64,000 nt of DNA, from the NCBI GenBank assembly GCA_024867545.1, contig JANFNE010000006.1, positions 806,001-870,000 on the forward strand, read 5' to 3'. The stretch comes from Phytopythium helicoides (taxonomy: Eukaryota > Oomycota > Peronosporomycetes > Pythiales > Pythiaceae). The notes under the pieces are model-generated. The model saw only the letters and a program-made list of their open reading frames with translations. It was not told where the DNA came from and made no database searches. Positions within the stretch are counted from its first letter, which is position 1. The number at the start of each line of letters is the position of its first letter. Shown piece by piece: positions 55,691 through 64,000 of this stretch. The position numbers and the translations under genes are program-made.

Positions 55691-56584
55691 TCAGAGGATC
55701 GTGCAGCCCGACTCGTCGTTGACCTCCAGCAGCCCCGAGTCGCGCTCGATCTCCTTGATTAGATAGGTAAACACTTCGGCTGCAGACGGACACCGAGCAG
55801 TTAGCACGAGAAAGATCCATCGCGGAGATTCTCGATCGCACGAGGGTATCGAATGCCCATGCACTCGACCTCAGGAAAAAAACACAGACGTACTAATATT
55901 CTCGTTGTCCTTGGCGGAGCACTCGACGAACGGACATTCCCACTGCCTCGCGAGCGCCTGGCCGTCTTCCACCGACACTTGCCTGATGAATTCGCAAACA
56001 CGCGGGATGGTCGGACCAGACTGGTTAGTCGAATGCACAAACGTCGATCCGGCGTGATCGGCGCCGAGGCGAACGCATCCCTGCCACCACTCGCAGTTCC
56101 AAAGCCTCCCTCACCTGCTCTTGTCGAGGTCCGACATGCTGCCGACGAGCACGCGCGGCGGGTGCGAGCCGAGCATGTTGAGCAGTTTTTCGTTGATGAG
56201 CTTGAGCTTCTCGAAGGACGTGAGCGAGCCGATCGAGTACACGAGCACGTATCCGTGCACGCCCACGGACGCCGCCTGCGAAAAGTTGGAGTACTCGTCC
56301 TGCAGCACACGAGGGGGCACCGCAGCGCATACACACAACCGTGAGCGACCACCAAGCGAGCAGAGCGACTACAGCCATCAGCCGCGCACCATGCCGGCCG
56401 TGTCGACAATGTCGGTGACGAAGTGCGCGTTGCGGAAGCGGATGGTCTTGTGGAACGTGTTCTCGATGGTCGGGTCGTAGTTCTCCACGAAGCGGTTCTC
56501 CACGAAGCACGTGGTCAGCGACGACTTGCCCACGCCAGGGTACCCGAGCACCGTCAGCTTGCGCTGCACCTCGACCGGCGGCAT
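55691..56584 (-). CDS. Rheb/Ras-like small GTPase with altered G3 and G4 motifs
   Basis: Four exons, about 180 residues. Clear Rheb-like features are the P-loop LGYPGVGKSSLTTCFVE, the effector region ENYDPTIENTFHK, DEYSNFSQAA, GYVLVYSIGSLTSFEKLKLI, and SAKDNEN. The C-terminus CTIL fits a CAAX prenylation box, with terminal Leu favouring geranylgeranylation. Two signature motifs differ: DTAGM in place of DTAGQ (splice GGCATG/GACGAG), and VGSMSDL in place of the guanine-specificity motif NKxD. Rheb activates TORC1 at lysosomal or Golgi membranes; whether this protein binds GTP normally is unclear. Start is ATG 56584 (MPPVEVQRKLTVLG), stop TGA 55691-55693. Confidence 0.88.
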
Positions 56585-56886
56585 CCTGCGCGGGTCAAGC
56601 GGAGGGCGGAGGGCGGAGGGGGCGAGCGAGCCGCGCGGATCCGAGGCCGGCGGAGGAGGAGGCGCCGAGACGGGAATGGCGCGTCCGCGTGTCGCTGGAA
56701 CGTCGTGCCAGGATGGGACTCACGAGAGTTGATACACATCAATTGTGACAAGGTGGCACCGCATGGAGTGGTGATGGTGGTGGTCACGAGGACGTTGAAG
56801 CATGTCCGATCCCCATGCATGAACATGGCGTCAGGAGTTGCTGGCGTGTATTGGTTGTGCCGTCAGAGCACCTTGCGAGGGCCAAG
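56585..56886. promoter_or_regulatory. Upstream region of the Rheb-like gene, 302 bp
   Basis: This lies between the WLGC-gene stop and the Rheb-like start, both on the minus strand. The half next to Rheb is purine-rich on the plus strand (GGCGGAGGAGGAGGCGCCG). I see no defined element. Confidence 0.3.
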
Positions 56887-59351
56887 CTAATGACACCCGA
56901 GCCATGCCTCGTACCTTGGGTCGCACGGATACCCGACGCCTTCCGCGATCTGGCGTCGACGCATCTCCTGCGCCAGAGCGTTTTGCCCGCATGCGATCGC
57001 CATCATTCGAGCGTTGTAGCACATGCCAACGCCTCCGATGGGAGGAACGCATTGCCGATACATGACCCCTCCGCACTCATCGGACGTCTCGCGCGTAGGT
57101 CCCACCTCGACTTGTCCAGGCTTGGCAGCCTCCCCCGCACACATCGTCCACTGGAACTTGGCAAAGGTTTCGCGGGTCGCTGTAGTAGGTAGCCTCGTCA
57201 TTCGGTTAGGCGGTAAACATACTGCTGCAGGAGTATCCCACAGCTCGCTTGCCATGCACAGGGAGTGTGTCAAATTGCACTCACTGATGAAGCCATTACA
57301 GCAGAAAGTGCCACGGTCGTTCGTGACTATCAACTTCAGACTGGTGAGAGGCGAAGTGTCAGGCACGCTATCTACTAGCGGGACAGTCGCCAGTATAAAG
57401 GTTTCAAGTCGGCTCAACCCATCAAAACTAGGGAGCTCTTGCAAATTAAGTAGGACTGCGAGGAGGAGATACTTGAGGTTTTTGAGACCCTTCATCTTGG
57501 GGATCCTCGAAACGGAGATTGCACCGAAGTGAAGAAAGGTGAGCGACGACATATCCTCGAACATATCATCCGGCAACTCGTTCAATTTGTCCAGCCGATA
57601 TTTTCCTTCGATATGCCTGAATCAACACGGAGTTGGATGAGATTGCGATCATGACTAGATGCACCCAAGTAAGTATTGAACACACAAGTACTCGAGCTTT
57701 GTAAATCCCTTCATCCAAGAAGGCAGGACTTCAGTATCGGTATACACCAATGCTCTATCGAAAACACAAGCATAGTTAGAAACACGAGAGTAATGCCGTC
57801 TTGTGCATGACGTACAGGTAGCGAAGATTGTTGCACTTTCGCAGCTCCTCGGGCAGCGTCGGCAGTCGACGGCTCAACAAGCTGACCATTTGCAGGTCGC
57901 CCGACGTTGCGAGCTGAGATACTTTCTCAAAAACAGTCGGAGAGTCCAACCACTCATCGTATGATTTGACTATCGGTTGTCCGTCGATCAACTTCAGACA
58001 TGGGCACAGTGTCAAGTTGTCATCACTGGGGGAAAATATCCACCTTCTCGCGTGCTGCACGCATTCAGGGTGTGGACGGCATGCCACATTTGATGTGCGA
58101 ATACTCTCTTCAACAAAGATAATGGTGGCCATGGCAATCACTACGAAAGCTATGGCACTTGGAAGATGCTTCGGATAAATTCGAAGACCTCGTCTGACTG
58201 GGTCCTTAACCAACGCGGCAAGTTGATAAAACCGGCGGCAAAGCGCACAATTTGTACCTACACGCGCAAAAACACTCATTGCTGAGTAGATTCGCAGAGA
58301 GTTCAGCGAGCTACGGATGATTTCTGGCTGCACCGGGTCAGAGTTAACGCTAGCGCCAGTCTCGAACCATCCTGGCGGGAACACTTCTAGGTTGATGGCG
58401 AGCAGTCGCCGATCAAAGTGAAATGTGGAGGTACAGTATACAAGAACAAGCATGGGAATGCCGACTGCAACCATAATGTCGAACCTGTGTAGACGTAGAA
58501 TCACGATTGTACGTGTCTGGTAAGACATAGGTAAACTGCGTAGCTAGAAAACTTGGGAAAGACTTACATTGTATCGAGCAAAAGCTCTGGTAAGCCGCTG
58601 AGTCGTGAGAGTCCTGCGACTGCCACAGCTGCTGTAAGTGCGTTGAGTACGATCACAAACGTGAATATGGCAATAAGCACGACTGGCAGCCCTTTCTCCA
58701 TCATATCAATAAGTAGATAGAGCTGGATGCCAAAGTCGACAAATTTGAAAGCTATGTTCTTCAAGCCAGGATGTCAGAACCAAAAACAACAAACTTAGGT
58801 GCATATGCGCCACGTACCAGCATTGCTCGTTTTTGCTTCACCACCTCGACAAATGTTCCTTTTGCCCCCATTACTGAATGCTGGGCTGGTGGAGATCTTA
58901 CGCTTTGAGACATTAGGTTGCTTGAAGATGCTGCGATAACCACAATCTTTGCTGTGCTCATGCTCGTGCTCACACGCCTCGACTGAAAACTTCGGAGCGA
59001 TGACAATCTCGACCAGCTAGAAAACTCGCGATGACGGAAAATTGTAACACGAGTAATGATGTACATGTATGCGAGTGCAACACAGCTGAGTCCCAGGAGT
59101 CCAAGAACTAGTAAAGACGGATGAGGATCGATGAAGCGCCAGAAAGAACCTTCGTCGAACGACTTGGTGTTCATCAGCCAATTGACTGTACTGTTGGGGG
59201 CGATGGTAAGCAGCATGATCCACACTGTCCAGGCAAGACACCCAGTTGCGACGAGTGCCACAGCAAAGAGGTAGCCGTCTATTGTCCACAAAAAGTGATG
59301 ATGACTTTGCGGTGGTGATTGCTCTCTCTCCGACGCTTTCGAGCGAAGCAT
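56887..59351 (-). CDS. Oomycete multi-pass membrane protein with LRR-like segment and C-terminal WLGC motif
   Basis: Multi-exon gene. Several hydrophobic spans occupy the N-terminal half: TIDGYLFAVALVATGCLAWT, LLVLGLLGLSCVALAYMYII, GLPVVLIAIFTFVIVLNALT, DIMVAVGIPMLVLVYC and AIAFVVIAMATIIFVEESI. A Cys-containing extracellular part follows, then leucine-rich-repeat-like lines (LQMVSLLSRRLPTLPEELRK, CNNLRYLYV, LNELPDDMFEDMSSLTFLHF, LKNLKYLLLAVLLNLQELP). The C-terminus is Cys-rich and ends YPCDPRYEAWLGC. The WLGC end defines a large family known from oomycetes with no established function; surface recognition is a guess. ATG 59351 is the first in frame (the frame is open slightly further without ATG). 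Confidence 0.82.
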
Positions 59352-60372
59352 ATTAAATCGATTTGAGTGGGGACTGCGAAATCGTCGCGAAGACAGCGAC
59401 ACTTGACTGCTGATGCTGTTTTTCGTGTTGTGTTGGTTTCTTGTTCACGCCGAAAGAAACCATTTAATCTTGACACACTATTTTTATTGCCGACGTCGGA
59501 TTGGAGGAGTTTGGGTCTGTATTTATCTCATGGATTGAAGGTCCTGATCGCAAGATTTCTGAAAGATGGGGTGCCCACTGGTTTTCTTGGTCCATGCAAA
59601 ACATCGTATTTCCTCTCACACACGTCTTCTCCGTCATTTCAGTACTCTCCGTCGCCTCCATCCTATCGCTCTTCTTCATGTTGTTGCTCCGTAGCTATAT
59701 ACCAGTCGCATGTTTACTATGTTTTGTCGTACTAAATCAACTTGACACTGTCAACGACCCCCTTCGACTCTTGTATCTGGCCAATAAATACAGAGCACTT
59801 GATCAGAGAAGTATATAAGCTGATCGTTGCCACGCTCACAAACTAGGAAAGTTGAGTCAGAGAATAGTCGCGTCGCTTTAGGTTGTCGTCGCTGCGACCC
59901 GATAGAACCTTCACAGCTTTGAGTGCTTGCGTGACTGTGCATCGCCCTATCGAAGCTGTTCCACCACTTTCTCCATACTGCTGGTTTAAGGCATTCTGCG
60001 TATGCCAACTACGTATGGCGTGCTTCTCGTTCTATTGGATGCCCGTCCACCGCAGCATCAGCAACCTAGACTCCGTTGCGGGGGTTCCTCTCCGCCCCTT
60101 CACGTCTAGTTGTAAGTCGTCGACTTGTCGGTGCCCACCAACGCATGCAGACGCACCCTCGCATCCCACCAACCGTGTCAACCCACTACAACGTCACGAG
60201 GTGCGAACGAAAGCGCTGAAATGGATACGCCCACGTTGAAGCCCCGCCCCGACATGGGTTCGTCCCATCACGTGGTCCACACGAGGGAAACGCCTCCATC
60301 ACACGCGGCAGCGAGGCGCGGCGCAAACAGGAAAATCCGAGCCACCGGCGGGCGACAGAGCGGCAGGCGCCG
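59352..60372. other. Divergent intergenic region, 1.0 kb
   Basis: This lies between the WLGC gene and the large low-complexity gene. A frame at about 59501-59818 has hydrophobic segments but no ATG. I see no other feature. Confidence 0.45.
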
Positions 60373-63300
60373 ATGGACGGCAGCGCGCAGCAGCCGCCGC
60401 TGCCCCCGCCGCCGCGCGGCATGTCGCTGGCCCCGCAGGTGCGCGCGCCGCCGCCGCCGGCCGCGGGGCTCACGCGCGCGCGGCCCGCCAGCGCCGACAC
60501 GCGGCTGCGGCAGAAGCCCGAGGGCGGGCAGCCCGACTTTTTCGCGGCGCTGGGCGTCGAGGCGGGCGCGGCGCCCGCGCGGCGCGGCGCGAGCTTCACG
60601 GCCGGCAGCAACCGCAGCCTGAGCAACATCACGATGCGCACGACGGCCAGCTCGGCCACGACCAGCACGGCCAGCAGCGCCAGCAGCGGGCTGCCCAGCG
60701 CGCTGGGGGCCGGCGGGTACCGCTCGGGGTACTTCAGCAGCGCCTCCACCGCGACGCCGACGGGAGCGTCCGCGGGGGTCGGAGGCGGCGCAAACACCTG
60801 GCGCTCGCCCGCGGCGGCCGCCAGCGGCTCCATGTTCGGCAGCAGCAGCCTGCGCAGCCCCGCGGTGGGCTCGCACGCGAGCTCGTTCGGCTCCGGGCTG
60901 ACGTCGCCTGCGGTCGGAGCTGGCAACGCCGCGTTCAGCTCCGGGCTCACCTCCCCCGCGGTCGCTGGCAGGACAACAACGTTCAGCTCTGGGCTCACGT
61001 CCCCCGCGGTCGCTGGCAGGACGACGACGTTCAGCTCTGGGCTCACGTCCCCCGCGGTGGGTGCGAGAGCTTCGTTCAGCTCTGGGCTGACCTCCCCAGC
61101 GGTCGGGGCGAGAGCTTCGTTCAGCTCTGGGCTGACCTCCCCAGCGGTCGGGGCGAGGGCCTCGTCATTCAACTCTGGGCTGACCTCTCCGGCAGTTGGC
61201 GCACGAACCACCACCACGACGTTTAGCTCGGGCTTGCAGTCGCCAGCTGTGGGAGGGCGTGCTACGTCATTCAACTCGGGGCTCACGTCTCCCGCTGCAG
61301 CGGCACTCAAGTCGCCGGCTGCATTCGCGGGCCAACCGCCGGCCCCTAGAGCCACGCCGCTCGTGCCACCGACGCTTTCGACACCATCGACTACTCCCAG
61401 CAACAACCGGTTTAGTTACAGCACCAGCGTGTCGACTACCTCTTCGTCGTTATCGTCAAGCACCGCTGCGCCTCCAGTCACTGGTACTGCTTATACAAGC
61501 TCAACCTTTGGGACTTCGTCAGTGCCTTCCAGTCGAACGGCTAGCTTTGGGACTGCGGCGACAACGCGAGTAGCAGCGCAATCGGGCTCTGGTGGTGCTT
61601 CCGCTTGGCAGACGGAGTCTTCGTCAATCAGTACTAGCGCCAATGCCAGCAACTCGGCTGGGACTGGTGCCAGTATCCACACTGCCACGACACCGGCCTC
61701 TGAAGCCGCTTCGACGGATTCGCACACCCAAAAGCCAGCGCAGCTGTTTTCGATGGATGCCGACGAGTTTGAAGATGATGGATGGGGCTGTGACTCTCCA
61801 TCCGCGGTGCTCTCAAATCCGATGGAGGAGTCAGAGAGAGTGGCTGTCCAGAGTGCTGCCAAGGAAGATGACGAATTCGGTTGGGCTGAAGATGACTTTG
61901 CTATGGATGCTAGCACTGCGGCTGCGAACCAAGAGGTCAAGCAGGAAACCGCTGCTCCAGTCAACGTTGAGCAGACTGCGACTTCCGCCAACTCGATTAC
62001 GAGCTCGTCCGCAGCTGCGTTCTCTACTCCCTCGATTGCGATGGAGACAACAACTTTCCAATCGACTTCGACTTCTTATTCTGTGAGCAGTGCAGGTCAG
62101 GTGTGGTCGCCTTCTCGTCCCAGTTTGCTTGCATCAAATTCCGCTCAGGGAGCGGATTCATCGGTTGAGCAGGAAGACCAGACCCATGCAGTACCTGCTT
62201 TTGCCGAAAGTAAGACTGAAGAATCGCGTGCAGATGGAATTATGTCGACAGAGTACTCGAAGGCCATTGCCGAGGAGTTCCAAGTACCCACCGTGGACAC
62301 TCCTACAGCTGCTGCCGCTGCTGGTGATTTTTGGGAGGATGAAGGTGGCGACGACGATCTCTTTGATCATGACGATCATGCCGATGAGGAATGGGATGAA
62401 ACAATCCGCGAACCCACTCAAAATCAAGGTGAAGTAGCGCTCCAGAGTGGAGAGAACCCTCCTGTTTCAGATGAGGCAGTGACATCTTCGACTGATTTTG
62501 CAGCAAGCACTCCTAACCAGGAAGACACGACATCGTTTGTGCAGGAGCCCGTGTTTAAGGAGAATGAGTCTGCACTGCACGAGTCGTCGTTCTCTACTCC
62601 CACCTACGGGGAGACCTCTTCGTTAGACGCTTCTTGTTATGAATCGGCTGCCCAGCAAGGGTGGTCGAGCGATGTGGCGTTGAATGACTCAATCCACTCT
62701 AGACAGGACCAGCAAAGTGGCAGTATTGACAGCTACGCTGAAGAATCCTCGTTGCATTTCCACCACCAGCAAACTCACGGCGTGTCGTTCGCAGAGGAGC
62801 AGAGCGTTGCCACTTTTGAGCCAGAATCAACCAGCCACTTCGAGCATACCAATCCTCACACGGTGCATCAGCCCGTCGCAGCAACCGGTGTTGGCAATGA
62901 TGAGAGTTATGAGACTCATGAGCAGTCGTCGAATACGACTGAAGGTACTCATGGAGACAGCGAATACTTCACCAAGTCAAGCGTCTCGTGGGAACAGGAT
63001 GCGGTGTACGAAAAAGACACTGAAAAGTCTCACGAAGAGGTTCAAGTAGCTTCAGAGCACGTCTACCCACCGCGAAAGACCCTTGATTCAGAAGACGCCT
63101 GCGACGAAGATGGGAACGCAGACGAGTATCGAGGCGACTCAGTCTCCCTATTCAGCGGTGGTGGGCAGTCCTTTTCTTCCTTTAGCGGTGTATCGGGTCG
63201 TGGACTACCTCCGTATGGCTTCCAGTCATCGACGGAGCCTGGTGTGCGCGACATGGATGGGAGTTCGATTCGTTCATTTGGTGTTTCTTCGGCTGGAGCG

Positions 63301-64000
63301 ACTTTTGGTGGGTCCGAGCGTGTGAGTGAAAGCGCTTATTCTGATGGTACAGCCTCCGAAACGCCTAGCATTGTGGATTCGTCGAACGCGAGCACAGCAT
63401 TCGGCACAGACTTTCCTTCCGTTAGCGAAGGACAGTTTTCGGCCCCTGGAACTACTTTTGGTGGTTCCGATAACGTCAGCGACGGCCAGTTTTCGGACGG
63501 CAATGCGTCGGAGACGACCAGTGTGAGCGAATCAACGACGCACACAATGACGGGTCTCATGTCTGAGTACCAGCCATCGACTGGACACTACGTGACCGAG
63601 ACGATCGTTGAGTCGCCTAATCCTTTCTCACGTGACTCCATGGACGGAGAAGATGAGGTGCACGAGTTTGAGTCAGCTGATATAAATGCGGCACCATCAG
63701 CTTCGAGCCTCTTCGGATCTGCGTCTGAGGTGCCGGGCTTTAACCAGACTTCGTATTCGTTTTCAAGCGAAGCCAATGCGAGCGATGTGCCGTCCCGATC
63801 TCCGGAGCAAGGTGTCACTGCTCCAGAGCCTGTGGTTCGTACTGAAACAAACGGGGAGATCCAGAGCGCTGCGTCTTTGTTCGGATCATCTGACACCTCC
63901 AGTGCTAGCCCATTCGGCAACTTTGCCGCTGCCCCAACCGCCTCGACTCCGCCTACTGCAGCGCCAATGGTGGTTGAGCATGATCTGCCAACATCTGATG
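60373..64000 (+). CDS. Large low-complexity Ser/Thr/Glu-rich protein (3' partial), possibly Sec16-like
   Basis: One open frame from ATG 60373 (MDGSAQQPPLPPPPRGMSLA) to the window edge, over 1200 codons, with no intron needed. The order is a Pro-rich start; QPDFFAALGV; a Ser/Thr/Ala stretch; nine to ten copies of a repeat of about 16 residues (LTSPAVGARASFSSG-like); then Ser/Thr-rich disorder with acidic Trp patches (DADEFEDDGWGCDS, DDEFGWAEDDFAMD, GDFWEDEGGDDDLFDHDDHA, DDHADEEWDE), followed by blocks such as ASSLFGSASE and ATFGGSERVSE. Sec16, the COPII scaffold, has a long disordered N-terminus of similar style with its conserved domain further along, but that part would lie beyond this window. 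The identity is therefore weak; that it is coding is strongly supported. Confidence 0.75.
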   Translation, partial: MDGSAQQPPLPPPPRGMSLAPQVRAPPPPAAGLTRARPASADTRLRQKPEGGQPDFFAALGVEAGAAPARRGASFTAGSNRSLSNITMRTTASSATTSTASSASSGLPSALGAGGYRSGYFSSASTATPTGASAGVGGGANTWRSPAAAASGSMFGSSSLRSPAVGSHASSFGSGLTSPAVGAGNAAFSSGLTSPAVAGRTTTFSSGLTSPAVAGRTTTFSSGLTSPAVGARASFSSGLTSPAVGARASFSSGLTSPAVGARASSFNSGLTSPAVGARTTTTTFSSGLQSPAVGGRATSFNSGLTSPAAAALKSPAAFAGQPPAPRATPLVPPTLSTPSTTPSNNRFSYSTSVSTTSSSLSSSTAAPPVTGTAYTSSTFGTSSVPSSRTASFGTAATTRVAAQSGSGGASAWQTESSSISTSANASNSAGTGASIHTATTPASEAASTDSHTQKPAQLFSMDADEFEDDGWGCDSPSAVLSNPMEESERVAVQSAAKEDDEFGWAEDDFAMDASTAAANQEVKQETAAPVNVEQTATSANSITSSSAAAFSTPSIAMETTTFQSTSTSYSVSSAGQVWSPSRPSLLASNSAQGADSSVEQEDQTHAVPAFAESKTEESRADGIMSTEYSKAIAEEFQVPTVDTPTAAAAAGDFWEDEGGDDDLFDHDDHADEEWDETIREPTQNQGEVALQSGENPPVSDEAVTSSTDFAASTPNQEDTTSFVQEPVFKENESALHESSFSTPTYGETSSLDASCYESAAQQGWSSDVALNDSIHSRQDQQSGSIDSYAEESSLHFHHQQTHGVSFAEEQSVATFEPESTSHFEHTNPHTVHQPVAATGVGNDESYETHEQSSNTTEGTHGDSEYFTKSSVSWEQDAVYEKDTEKSHEEVQVASEHVYPPRKTLDSEDACDEDGNADEYRGDSVSLFSGGGQSFSSFSGVSGRGLPPYGFQSSTEPGVRDMDGSSIRSFGVSSAGATFGGSERVSESAYSDGTASETPSIVDSSNASTAFGTDFPSVSEGQFSAPGTTFGGSDNVSDGQFSDGNASETTSVSESTTHTMTGLMSEYQPSTGHYVTETIVESPNPFSRDSMDGEDEVHEFESADINAAPSASSLFGSASEVPGFNQTSYSFSSEANASDVPSRSPEQGVTAPEPVVRTETNGEIQSAASLFGSSDTSSASPFGNFAAAPTASTPPTAAPMVVEHDLPTSD
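60850..61310 (+). repeat. In-frame tandem repeat, about 48 bp period, 9-10 copies
   Basis: Units such as LTSPAVAGRTTTFSSG, LTSPAVGARASFSSG and LTSPAVGARASSFNSG follow one another. Lengths differ by whole codons and copies vary at synonymous sites. The first unit starts LRSPAVGSHASSFGSG and the last ends LTSPAAAAL. Confidence 0.93.

Noticed and set aside
59501..59818. Plus-strand frame with hydrophobic segments
   Set aside because: Begins at TTG with no in-frame ATG and no recognised family; a short hydrophobic frame can arise by chance in T-rich DNA.
60186..61406. Minus-strand 406-codon open frame
   Set aside because: It is antisense to the repeat-rich plus-strand gene; its text is a mirror of the repeat (repeated TAGEVSPELN) with no domain.

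Overview
The window is nuclear DNA of an oomycete (stramenopile water mould, Phytophthora/Pythium type). Reasons: compact GC-rich genes with short introns (about 50-130 nt, donors mostly GTACGT, GTGCGT or GTGAGT); an intraflagellar-transport gene (IFT56), which implies flagellated zoospores; a PX-domain AGC kinase; a membrane LRR protein ending in a WLGC motif; a stramenopile-style PMRISKK domain; and a mitochondrial gamma-carbonic anhydrase. I placed 24 protein-coding genes. I recognised no rRNA, tRNA, CRISPR array, intact transposon or virus. All splice sites were read by eye.

Layout. 1-10.7 kb: an AVL9/DENN-MORN protein (cut at the left edge), a class II-like trehalose-6-phosphate synthase/phosphatase, a GH5 glucosylceramidase/sterylglucosidase-type enzyme and IFT56. 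11-18.3 kb: a polyQ unknown, a SAP-DCN1 protein, a secreted Cys-rich protein with a GPI-type tail, a coiled-coil protein and a PMRISKK-domain protein. 18.8-30 kb: a calcineurin-like phosphatase with its own EF-hands, a SAP-RCC1 protein, an MDR oxidoreductase and a P4-ATPase flippase. 31-44.2 kb: a second GH5 paralogue, a PX-AGC kinase, a telobox Myb protein, a CAP-Gly/IQ/phosphatase/EF-hand fusion and a Bub2-like TBC RabGAP. 44.3-64 kb: TMEM208/SND2, a 2.5 kb gene-poor stretch with a clustered palindromic motif and a GT microsatellite, an amino-acid permease, an ankyrin-FYVE-like protein, RPL23, WBP4, gamma-CA, a Rheb-like GTPase, a WLGC membrane LRR protein, and the 5' part of a large low-complexity gene running off the right edge.

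The genes are not an operon. Several neighbours are divergent pairs about 100-330 bp apart that probably share promoters. Recurring themes are calcium-regulated phosphatases (two with built-in EF-hands), membrane trafficking (DENN, TBC, P4-ATPase, FYVE-like, TMEM208, PX kinase), and familiar enzymes whose signature residues have changed: the TPP domain, gamma-CA and the Rheb-like GTPase. The most unusual items are the CAP-Gly-IQ-phosphatase-six-EF-hand protein, the SAP-DCN1 fusion, the Rheb-like GTPase without NKxD or the catalytic Gln, the gamma-CA with one zinc-ligand His replaced by Tyr, and the TACAGTA cluster at 45.3-47.5 kb.
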